The position numbers were made by a program, and so were the translations under genes. A stretch of 64,000 bases of DNA from Zooshikella sp050749885 (GTDB lineage: Bacteria > Pseudomonadota > Gammaproteobacteria > Pseudomonadales > Zooshikellaceae), in the NCBI RefSeq assembly GCF_050749885.1, contig NZ_JBOIUB010000005.1:335486-399485 (forward strand), read 5' to 3'. Below the pieces are notes generated by a model. The model saw only the letters and a list, made by a program, of their open reading frames with translations, was not told the origin of the DNA and did not search any database. Positions 46,032 to 53,877 of this stretch are shown piece after piece. Each line of letters starts with the position of its first letter. Positions within the stretch are counted from its first letter, which is position 1.

Positions 46032-46073
46032 CTTCGCCGATAGAATTGCAGTCTATTGGCGAAGCTTTCTTCT
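46032..46073 (+). terminator. Terminator after the RND transporter gene
   Basis: CTTCGCCGATAGA/TCTATTGGCGAAG, a 13-bp stem with one G-T pair and a 7-base loop, followed by CTTTCTTCT, 13 bases after the stop. Confidence 0.75.
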
Positions 46074-46193
46074 ACTCACCTCCCCGTCTTACTCAAGCCA
46101 AAAAGCACAGCTATTAAGCTACCCAAGCTATATTCATTCAACTAGACTAGAAAGGATTAAGGGATTCCTCACAGCTAATATTTACTTATCATC

Positions 46194-47405
46194 ATGGCAG
46201 AAAAGACAATTTTATTGGCTCGACAACCTATCTTTGACACACAAAAAAAAGTCAAAGCCTATGAGTTATTATTTAGAGACCAGAATGATCATCAAGCCAT
46301 TTTTGAGGATGGAAACGCCGCCACATCCAACTTACTGGATAGTGTGATTGGTTCATTACAATTAGAGGATGTAATTGGTGACGTTCCTGCCTTTGTTAAT
46401 TTCACCCATCAACTCTTATTTAACCCGCCCGTCATCGACAAAAATCGTTTTGTCATAGAAGTGTTAGAAGATATTATTTTCGATGAACAAACGGTTGCTG
46501 CAGTAAAAAAGTTACATGATGATGGTTTCACCATTGCCCTTGATGATTACCAACACAGTGAAGATAAACCTTCTGTCTTGCCCTATGTTGATATTGTAAA
46601 AATTGATGTATTAGATACCCCTAAAGAAGAAATACCCCAAATTCTGACCGAATTAAAAGCATATAACGTAAAGACCCTGGCCGAAAAAGTCGAAACCTAT
46701 GGCATGCTTAGCTTTTGTCGCGAGGCTGGCTTTGACTTATTTCAAGGGTATTTTTTATGTAAGCCTGAACAAGTCCATGGACATCGACTTGAGTCGAATA
46801 AAGCGATCGTGATGCAGCTGCTAGCAAAACTGCAAAATCCTGATGTAGAAGTCTCAGAGTTAGAATCCATTATTGATAAAGACCCTACGATTGCTATCAA
46901 AATTCTAAGACTTGTAAACTCCGCCTATTACCGCCGGACAAGAACAGTTGAAAGTATCAAACAAGCCATCACGATGCTGGGTATTACCCAAATACGCAAC
47001 CTGGTGATCATGCTTAAGTTAAGCACCCTGGTCGATAAGCCTAATGAACTCATCGTATTGGCTTTACAGCGCGCGCTGATGTGCCAACTGATGTCTCGCC
47101 ATATTAAAGGCAGCGATCCTTCTCAATATTTTCTGGTAGGGTTACTGTCAATGCTCGATGCCTTTTTTGACCAAACGTTAGAGAGTGTCTTATCAAGTCT
47201 GGCTTTACCCGATGAACATATTGATGCCGCATTACACTATAAAGGCATCATGGGGTTTATTCTGTCAACCACAATATTATATGAACAAGCGGCTTGGCAA
47301 AAAATCAACTGGGGACGATTACTCCAACTCAATATTAGCGATTTTACTGTTCGCGATGCCTACCTTGCCAGTTTAAGTGCTGCACACCAGCTGCAAAAGC
47401 TGTAA
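46194..47405 (+). CDS. EAL-HDOD signalling protein (YuxH type, degenerate EAL)
   Basis: The N-terminal half is an EAL-like domain: LLARQPIFDTQKKVKAYELLFRD, where ELL at 24-26 replaces EAL. The later DDYQ and KIDVLD motifs are present. The C-terminal half is a HDOD domain (KDPTIAIKILRLVNSAYYRRTRTVESIKQAITMLGITQIRNLVIML). Such YuxH-like proteins generally do not hydrolyse c-di-GMP but signal through the HDOD domain. There is no strong ribosome site before the ATG at 46194. It is a single gene between the pump and tatD. Confidence 0.9.
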   Translation: MAEKTILLARQPIFDTQKKVKAYELLFRDQNDHQAIFEDGNAATSNLLDSVIGSLQLEDVIGDVPAFVNFTHQLLFNPPVIDKNRFVIEVLEDIIFDEQTVAAVKKLHDDGFTIALDDYQHSEDKPSVLPYVDIVKIDVLDTPKEEIPQILTELKAYNVKTLAEKVETYGMLSFCREAGFDLFQGYFLCKPEQVHGHRLESNKAIVMQLLAKLQNPDVEVSELESIIDKDPTIAIKILRLVNSAYYRRTRTVESIKQAITMLGITQIRNLVIMLKLSTLVDKPNELIVLALQRALMCQLMSRHIKGSDPSQYFLVGLLSMLDAFFDQTLESVLSSLALPDEHIDAALHYKGIMGFILSTTILYEQAAWQKINWGRLLQLNISDFTVRDAYLASLSAAHQLQKL

Positions 47406-47568
47406 GCTTATCTCTTTTATGTAAACACACTTTATATGGGCAAAATTTGTGATATACCCCATCGTATACAACGACAAGTTCGTTAAAACCCCCTTATTGC
47501 TTTTATTAAAAGCATCTTTGTAAAAAAGCCATATAAGGTTTTTTCATGTAAAAGAGGTCTATTCAACT

Positions 47569-48381
47569 GTGGAATCATCAGCACCCTCCTTAATTGATAT
47601 TGGTGTTAACCTTGCAGATAAATCATTTGCTAATGACAGAGAGGATATACTTACAAGAGCAAAAAAAGCAGGGGTTAACACCCTAATTATTACGGGTACC
47701 TCTGTTAATGGCAGCGAAAAAGCACTGGAACTTGCAAACCAATTTGATGATATGTGTTTCGCTACCGTGGGTATTCACCCCCATGATGCCAAACAGGCAA
47801 ACGCTCATAGCATTGGCCAGCTCCGTTCACTGGCAAGTAATAAAAAAGCAGTGGCTTTGGGAGAAATGGGCCTGGATTTTAATCGAGACTTTTCACCTCG
47901 CCCTCAGCAAGAAAAAGTATTTATTCAACAACTCGAACTTGCCTGTGAGTTAAAGCTACCTGTTTTTTTACATGAACGAGATGCTGATAAGCGTATGCAA
48001 GCCATACTAAAAGACTATCGAGATCATCTTATTAATGGTGTTATTCATTGTTTTACTGGACAAAAACATGCGTTGTTTAACTACCTGGATTTAGATTTGC
48101 ACATCGGCTTAACAGGTTGGATCTGTGATGAGCGGCGAGGACAACATCTTTTAGCGCTTGTACCGAGTATTCCCAGTAACCGACTCATGGTTGAAACGGA
48201 TGCACCTTACCTTTTACCAAGAACTCTGCATCCAAAACCAAAATCTCGACGCAACGAACCCGCCTTTTTACCTGAAGTAGTTAAAACGATTGCAGACTGT
48301 CTACACGTTGATTATGTCAAAGTGGCTACTGAGACTAAGCAAGTGGCAGCATCTTTTTTTCAGCTACCTTTTGCCTCTTAA
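47569..48381 (+). CDS. tatD: TatD-family metal-dependent DNase
   Basis: Very similar to E. coli TatD: SLIDIGVNLADKSFANDREDIL at the start, TVGIHPHDA, LGEMGLDFNRDFSPRPQQEKVF, VIHCFTGQKHAL and LMVETDAPYLLPR, all with the metal ligands of this TIM barrel. It acts as a 3'-5' exonuclease in DNA repair and oxidative stress. The start is a GTG at 47569 with GAGG ten bases upstream. A terminator follows at 48411. Confidence 0.93.
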   Translation: MESSAPSLIDIGVNLADKSFANDREDILTRAKKAGVNTLIITGTSVNGSEKALELANQFDDMCFATVGIHPHDAKQANAHSIGQLRSLASNKKAVALGEMGLDFNRDFSPRPQQEKVFIQQLELACELKLPVFLHERDADKRMQAILKDYRDHLINGVIHCFTGQKHALFNYLDLDLHIGLTGWICDERRGQHLLALVPSIPSNRLMVETDAPYLLPRTLHPKPKSRRNEPAFLPEVVKTIADCLHVDYVKVATETKQVAASFFQLPFAS

Positions 48382-48410
48382 AACGCTTTAAATCGTCTAA
48401 TTTATTTTTA

Positions 48411-48447
48411 TGGAGAAACCACCAGCATTTCTCCATTTTTTATTTTT
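48411..48447 (+). terminator. Terminator after tatD
   Basis: TGGAGAAA/TTTCTCCA with a 9-base loop and a T6ATTTTT tail, 30 bases after the stop. Confidence 0.8.
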
Positions 48448-48861
48448 AAACTCATTTTTTGTTTTTCTATTACATTTCGCTATTAGATAAATTTATTTCC
48501 ATCTCAAATAACCACGAAAATTAGCACATCATTACCAACCCACCACGCATTATAAACCCAATCAATATCACACTATAAACAAGATAAAAAATACATATCT
48601 ATAGTTAACCGTTTATCTTTATTACATTGATTTACTTCACGAACAAAGTTTTTTTGTGACAAACTTCAAACCATACTATTGTTTCAATGAGGTAAATTTC
48701 TCTCCCACAACTCAGCGTCAATAAATTAAAAAAAGGCTTTACGGCCAACACAACCATTAAATCCTATGCACCAAAATAAATGGTTTTGTTATTTGTTTTT
48801 GAAAATTAATAAATAACAAAATCACGTTAGCGACGTTAGATTAGGGATAAAGAGGATAGTT
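48448..48861. other. Gap upstream of the secreted protease gene
   Basis: About 410 A+T-rich bases with no ORF. A short direct repeat, CGTTAG-CGA-CGTTAG, lies at about 48824-48838 close to the ATG. The promoter of the protease gene should be here. Confidence 0.35.
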
Positions 48862-50700
48862 ATGAACGCACTTGGTAAGGCACTGCTAAGTCCAGTGGCT
48901 TTTGCAGTAGCATCAATATCGACAGTTGCTATTGCTGAGCCTGTTGTCATCGACGTAATGGCTGTATATACCGCCAACACTGAAAAAAGCAATGATATGG
49001 CAGCACGTCTCAATGCACTGGTTGAATATGCCAATCAAAGCTATATCAATAGTAAAATCAATATGCGGTTACGCTTAGTACACCACAGTGCGTTACCCAC
49101 GAGTGAAGGTTTTGGCGATGTCATTGGTGATGGCGACCTGGAAAAATTAAAAAATAGCGAATATGTTGCTTCACTTCGTGCACAATATGGTGCTGACTTT
49201 GTCTCTTTAGTAGGCCCAGCAACCGGTTATTGCGGCCTAGGCTATGTTGGTATGGGTGATGAGAAAACCAACAAACTTTACAGTTATGCCAAGTCTTATG
49301 CCTTCAACTGGGTAAATATTCAATGTACTAGCTCTTATGCTCATGAATTAGGGCATAACATGAGTCTTGGACACTCTTATGCGCAAGGTAGTAAAGGCGG
49401 TGTTTACGACTGGGCTCGCGGCCATGGTGAAGATAATATTTTTGTAACAACAATGGCCTACCAATCAGCCTACTCAAGCGGTAGCTATGTTCCCCGTTTA
49501 CAGTATTTCTCTAATCCCAATGTTTATGCATGTAAAGGCTTAGCCTGTGGTAAACCCATCACAGACAGTAAATCAGCAAATGCCGCTGAAGCACTTAACC
49601 GCTTAGCCACTCAACTAGCTGATTTTATGCCAACCAAAGTGGTTGATGAAACGTCCTCAACAACCACTGAAACTACAGAAACCACTACCGAGACAACCAC
49701 AACTGAAACCACCACAGAAACAACGACAACAGAAACGACTGTCACTAAAACAGCCTGTAAAAAACAACCTGTTGCAGATAACTTGGTTAAAGATGGTGAT
49801 TTCAATGAAAATAGCACCCGTTACTGGGGGTCTACATACGGCGGACAATTAGAGATCACTGAAGTCACAAACGACTGTATTGATAATGTCTTACACGCTA
49901 GCAATGGTCGTTACAGCAACGGTGCTTATCAGCCTATCGAAGGGCTACAGCTCAATACTAACTACGACTTTTCCGCTAAAGTCAAAATTGATAGTACTGC
50001 AAACGTTCGCCGTGACGTACAAATCTTTCTCGTTATACCAGGACAGCGTTATAAAACCATCAAAGTAGCATCAGTGACTGATCAGGAATTTACGATTATT
50101 TCTGAGCGTATGAATATTGAAGAAACTTCAACATTAACCTCATTAGAAACAGCCTACCTGTTCATTCATTCACCTTACAATGATACTGGACTGTTGATCG
50201 ATGAAGTTAAGCTAACCAAGTCCAGTGAACAGCCAAAACCTGTAGTACCAGCATCATTACTCTACAGTGATTTTGAAAATGGTTTACAAAGTTGGGGAGC
50301 TGCTTTCCAAAGCTCAATCCAATTAGCGCCTATTTCAGCAGGCACAGGCTATAACAGCTTAGCGGTTACTTACCGTCCCTACTGGTACTCTGGTGCACTG
50401 TATGATGTTAAAGGTATCATCAAATCAGGCAAAACTTACACTGTATCAGCAGACTTCCGACTTGATTCTGCTTCTTCAGGCACTCAATATGCTGATATGA
50501 GACTGTACTATATTGATGATGCTGGCCATCACTGGGTTGTCATCAAGCGTCAACCAACCGCTGCAGGCCAATGGCAAGCTATCAGTGGCGATATTACCTT
50601 CAAACCTGTAGGTCAGCTTCGCTACGAGAAACTTTTCTTCTTTGGACCTAACGCTGGTATTAAATTTAATATCGATAATGTTAAAGTCGTAGAAAAATAA
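48862..50700 (+). CDS. Secreted reprolysin-like zinc metalloprotease with TETT linker and two CBM-like domains
   Basis: A signal peptide (to about residue 25) is followed directly by the catalytic domain EPVVIDVMAVYTANT, with the zinc motif HELGHNMSLGH (H161, E162, H165, H171) and Met-turn TTMAY at M198. No propeptide is present, which is unusual for this family. A 34-residue Thr/Glu linker (about 262-295) leads to two C-terminal beta-sandwich modules of about 150 residues that look like CBM4/9-type carbohydrate-binding domains. It would degrade extracellular proteins near polysaccharide. AGAGGATAGTT precedes the ATG. The downstream gene may supply the missing prodomain. Confidence 0.88.
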   Translation: MNALGKALLSPVAFAVASISTVAIAEPVVIDVMAVYTANTEKSNDMAARLNALVEYANQSYINSKINMRLRLVHHSALPTSEGFGDVIGDGDLEKLKNSEYVASLRAQYGADFVSLVGPATGYCGLGYVGMGDEKTNKLYSYAKSYAFNWVNIQCTSSYAHELGHNMSLGHSYAQGSKGGVYDWARGHGEDNIFVTTMAYQSAYSSGSYVPRLQYFSNPNVYACKGLACGKPITDSKSANAAEALNRLATQLADFMPTKVVDETSSTTTETTETTTETTTTETTTETTTTETTVTKTACKKQPVADNLVKDGDFNENSTRYWGSTYGGQLEITEVTNDCIDNVLHASNGRYSNGAYQPIEGLQLNTNYDFSAKVKIDSTANVRRDVQIFLVIPGQRYKTIKVASVTDQEFTIISERMNIEETSTLTSLETAYLFIHSPYNDTGLLIDEVKLTKSSEQPKPVVPASLLYSDFENGLQSWGAAFQSSIQLAPISAGTGYNSLAVTYRPYWYSGALYDVKGIIKSGKTYTVSADFRLDSASSGTQYADMRLYYIDDAGHHWVVIKRQPTAAGQWQAISGDITFKPVGQLRYEKLFFFGPNAGIKFNIDNVKVVEK

Positions 50701-50717
50701 TAATCGCTGAAAAAAAA

Positions 50718-50745
50718 GGGGGCATGAAATGCCCCCTTTTTTTTT
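50718..50745 (+). terminator. Terminator after the protease gene
   Basis: GGGGGCAT/ATGCCCCC with a GAA loop, A7 before and T9 after, 17 bases behind the stop. A strong terminator that also limits expression of the downstream partner. Confidence 0.9.
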
Positions 50746-50954
50746 ATAACTAAATAAATTTAAATACTAAAAAAATATTTTCCCTGGCAAACCTAAAAAT
50801 CACTTATTTTTATATTCGACTATACTGTTTGCAAGCATCTTATAAATACTAAAAGGCGAAGCATTTACAGACGTTTTTAGACTAAGTTCATCTGGTCTAA
50901 CACCCCAAAAGTAAACTCATAAACAAACTTCTACATCGCTCAAGAGGTGACTCC

Positions 50955-51677
50955 ATGTCTAAACATTTAACCACTGCCGTTGTTGCCTTAATAGTGGGTG
51001 CGATCGCCGTTATCATTTTCTATCAGCCCAGTGACGACTCAGCAATTCCCAAACCTGTTGCCCAAGCTCCAGAACCTAAAGCAACAACACCATCGTCACA
51101 AACACAACCAACGCAACAACAAACAGAAACAGCAGCTGCTACCACAAAACAAGATCAGAATTTAAAAGAACTAAACCCCATTAACGTCGCAGAAATAGAT
51201 CCAGCACTTATGCAACAAGGTTCAATTGATTATGGTCCCATAACCGCGTGGGAAATTAACGACCAACAGCCCATCATTGAAGAAAATGGTCTCCACGTTG
51301 CTCATGCTCAAATAAATACAGGTGTTATTGAAAATTTTGCTGTTGGCCAAACACTCACCCTACCATTACCTCATATTAATGATGTGGTCGATATGAAGCT
51401 TACCAGTACACGTAACGCTCTTGATGATGTCAATGTTTGGACAGGTCAAAAAGTCAATGGAGAAAGCTTTGAAACAGTATCGATCAGTCGTGGTACAGAA
51501 CAAACGTATATGACAGTAGCAACAGCTGCAGGTATTTTTACTGTGACAATAGATAATATATCCGGTAATACCACCATTATTGATGACTCCGAAATTACTT
51601 ACCTAAACTCTCAAAAAGGTACTGATTCAGTAACACCAACGGCAATAGAAGAAGTTCCTCCAGAAAATCCAAGTTAA
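50955..51677 (+). CDS. Membrane-anchored protein resembling a reprolysin propeptide domain
   Basis: One N-terminal membrane segment (TTAVVALIVGAIAVIIFY) is followed by a Pro/Gln/Thr-rich linker (about 30-75). The C-terminal beta domain contains DVVDMKLTSTRNALDDVNVWTGQKVNGESFETVSISRGTEQTYMTVATAAGIFTVTIDNISGNTTIIDD. That order resembles the propeptide fold that precedes the catalytic domain in many secreted reprolysin-like bacterial proteases. The protease gene just upstream lacks it. AGAGGTG precedes the ATG. It lies 254 bases after the protease stop with a terminator between, so it has its own promoter. Confidence 0.6.
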   Translation: MSKHLTTAVVALIVGAIAVIIFYQPSDDSAIPKPVAQAPEPKATTPSSQTQPTQQQTETAAATTKQDQNLKELNPINVAEIDPALMQQGSIDYGPITAWEINDQQPIIEENGLHVAHAQINTGVIENFAVGQTLTLPLPHINDVVDMKLTSTRNALDDVNVWTGQKVNGESFETVSISRGTEQTYMTVATAAGIFTVTIDNISGNTTIIDDSEITYLNSQKGTDSVTPTAIEEVPPENPS

Positions 51678-51710
51678 TCGTATCAAGAAATTCAGTATTA
51701 AATATAAAAA

Positions 51711-51738
51711 AGGCCAGTGTGTTAGTTGGCCTTTTTTA
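51711..51738. terminator. Bidirectional terminator between the prodomain-like and L,D-transpeptidase genes
   Basis: AAAAAAGGCCA...TGGCCTTTTTT: stem AGGCCA/TGGCCT at 51711-51732, 10-base loop, A-run and T-run on both sides, between convergent genes. Confidence 0.85.
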
Positions 51739-51749
51739 TATTAGGAATA

Positions 51750-52463
51750 TTAAGAACGTTCGACGATGATCGTTGTTCCACCAAATGGCGATGATGGAGG
51801 ATCTACAAACTCCTGATTAATCCAGCGAGCATCCTCAGGAAACAAACGAACACAGCCATGGCTTGCATTATAACCAGGCACATAAGGTGAGCCATGCAAT
51901 GCAAATCCACGGAAAAAGAACATACAGTAAGGCATGGGTGCCCCACCTTTACCAAGAGGATATTTAGAAGACTTACAACTAGAGCCTAATTTACGTTTTA
52001 TAGAATAAGTTCCCGTCACCGTTCGACAAGGACGTTTTACATCTGGACACCAATCCTTGCCACCAGACAGCGGTCCCCAGTGAACTAAATTGCCTTGCTC
52101 ATTGTATGCTCCCCAGGCTAATACATCTAAATTAACCACTATGAGTTTTTCACCTGAGTTAGTTATTTGGGGCTTAAATGGAGAAATATCCATAACTGAC
52201 AAAGAGTGAAGCTCATTTGGGACGGCAAGTTTCATTCCTGGACGCAGCCTGACATTCATACGATTAAACCGTTGAATTAAATCACGCCGCGTCGGGTCAG
52301 GAAAAAGGGAATACCAACTATCACCGCGTTTCACGTTGTAACAGGTAATTGTCTCGTAATCACAAAACCGTTCCCCGTAATGCGATTTGCTGGCTAATAG
52401 TGGTGTAGAACAAAACTGTGCTGCAATAAACACTGCCAATGAACCCACATAATTTTTATTCAT
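51750..52463 (-). CDS. L,D-transpeptidase (YkuD) with LysM-like domain
   Basis: The ATG at 52463 is supported by AAGGTG eight bases before it; a longer start is unlikely. A signal peptide ends near LLASKS. The CYNVKRGDSWYSLFPDPTRRDLIQRFNRMNVRLRPGMKLAVP part is LysM-like. The YkuD catalytic region holds HGSPYVPGYNASHGCVRL with Cys204 and His202. It forms 3-3 crosslinks or attaches lipoprotein to peptidoglycan. Extra cysteines suggest disulfides. It is followed on the same strand by nothing close. Confidence 0.92.
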   Translation of the reverse strand: MNKNYVGSLAVFIAAQFCSTPLLASKSHYGERFCDYETITCYNVKRGDSWYSLFPDPTRRDLIQRFNRMNVRLRPGMKLAVPNELHSLSVMDISPFKPQITNSGEKLIVVNLDVLAWGAYNEQGNLVHWGPLSGGKDWCPDVKRPCRTVTGTYSIKRKLGSSCKSSKYPLGKGGAPMPYCMFFFRGFALHGSPYVPGYNASHGCVRLFPEDARWINQEFVDPPSSPFGGTTIIVERS

Positions 52464-52556
52464 GACAGTACACCTTAAAATACTACTAATTTTACAACTC
52501 AATAGAACTTAACTTTAATATTATAGATCATTCATTTTATTCTTTTAGAAACAAAA

Positions 52557-53759
52557 TTATCCCTCCTGTTTTTTAAACGCATTGCGATCAGGTGCTTCTT
52601 CATAAGGAATCACACGAAACAATTTTCTCACAATAAAATTCACTGAGGGCAATCGGTGACGAGCCCAGACAAAAGTAGAAAATGGTTTAGCCCCTAACCC
52701 TGTTTTTGGTTCAGATGCCGTTCTACCAAACGAGATGACTTGACACCCCATACTAATACCATGCTCAACCACTAACTGCAGCAGTCTAAAATAAATAGGA
52801 AATTTTTGGTTAATTTGGGCATCAAACCCTACATAATATCCTTTAGCAATATCACCATCTTTTATGGTTGTAACAAAGCCTACAATCTCGTTATCTTGTT
52901 TAATTATCGAACAGCAAAACCGTTCGCCGAATGCCTTCGCTAAGGCTGAAAAATAACCTTCAGGTAATGTCGCGGGTCTGACTTCTGCTCGCTCTTCCAC
53001 TTGTAAATACAAGCGATGAATAATAGCCTCATAAGGAGCTAAATCAACGATTTGCTGGTCAGTGATGTTGGCCTGTTGAAGTGTTTTTATGACTTTTCTA
53101 ATCCGGTTTCGATACTTTGAGGTCAATAGTTGCAAATAATCCTCAAACGAGTCACAACGCTTAGTGAGATGTAACACCATATCCGGGTCCGTTTGTATCT
53201 TCCGATAACTGTAACGCTCCATAACCATGGATGCTTCCAGCTCAGCTTCATTGAGGTCTTTAACTAATGCAAAATTAACTGATCCATTTATTTTCTCTCC
53301 ACGACGAATCCGATACATCAGTTCCGCAGCAATGCGCCACCCTTGTTCAACAGAAAGTTCATCACTAATAGCAATCCCGTGCAAACCATTAGAGACCAAA
53401 TTACCACATACGAGTACACGCTCTTGATAGCGTTTAACAACCTTTTCTTTTAATTTTTTATCTGGTAACACCAACTGTTCTCCCCCAATGACCGCAAGTT
53501 GAAAAACAAATGCAGCGATGGGTTTTCCATCATGATAAGCTAAAGTGTAACGTTGTTCAGTATTTTCAGGACTAAACGCATCTAAAACCTGTAAGTAAGC
53601 GATACTCATAAACACTGATTTATTTTTCGTTATTTCATTCCAGTCATCTTTTTTTAAAAAATTGATGTTATCTGCAATAACATATTGGTACCCTAGTGGC
53701 GTATACCTTTCCTTATGACGTAATTTTTTATCTTTTAATACACGGATTGTATCCTTCAT
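52557..53759 (-). CDS. GNAT/FemAB-like acyltransferase
   Basis: The 400-residue soluble protein has two GNAT-type halves, as in FemAB-like and BioF2-like proteins. The C-terminal one reads DGDIAKGYYVGFDAQINQKFPIYFRLLQLVVEHGISMGCQVISFGRTASEPKTGLGAKP. It likely transfers an acyl or aminoacyl group to a nucleotide- or carrier-bound substrate, perhaps in surface polysaccharide or peptidoglycan modification. GAAGGAAAC precedes the ATG. It lies 94 bases upstream of the L,D-transpeptidase gene on the same strand. Substrate unknown. Confidence 0.8.
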   Translation of the reverse strand: MKDTIRVLKDKKLRHKERYTPLGYQYVIADNINFLKKDDWNEITKNKSVFMSIAYLQVLDAFSPENTEQRYTLAYHDGKPIAAFVFQLAVIGGEQLVLPDKKLKEKVVKRYQERVLVCGNLVSNGLHGIAISDELSVEQGWRIAAELMYRIRRGEKINGSVNFALVKDLNEAELEASMVMERYSYRKIQTDPDMVLHLTKRCDSFEDYLQLLTSKYRNRIRKVIKTLQQANITDQQIVDLAPYEAIIHRLYLQVEERAEVRPATLPEGYFSALAKAFGERFCCSIIKQDNEIVGFVTTIKDGDIAKGYYVGFDAQINQKFPIYFRLLQLVVEHGISMGCQVISFGRTASEPKTGLGAKPFSTFVWARHRLPSVNFIVRKLFRVIPYEEAPDRNAFKKQEG

Positions 53760-53837
53760 ATTGTTTCCTTCAACAAACGGTCATTATCGAAGCAGTATAA
53801 ATTTTATGTTTTATTATCAATATTATTCAATATAAAA

Positions 53838-53867
53838 AAAGCCGAGCATCGCTCGGCTTTATTATTT
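53838..53867. terminator. Terminator after the DUF11-repeat gene
   Basis: GCCGAGC/GCTCGGC with an ATC loop (53841-53857), flanked by A7 and TTTATT, 18 bases after the stop at 53878. On the minus strand the T-run is T7. Confidence 0.85.
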
Positions 53868-53877
53868 ACTTCACTTA

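Noticed and set aside
49611..49852. ORFs of Val/Ser or Cys/Gly runs opposite the protease linker
   Set aside because: Low-complexity antisense and out-of-frame readings of the TETT linker.
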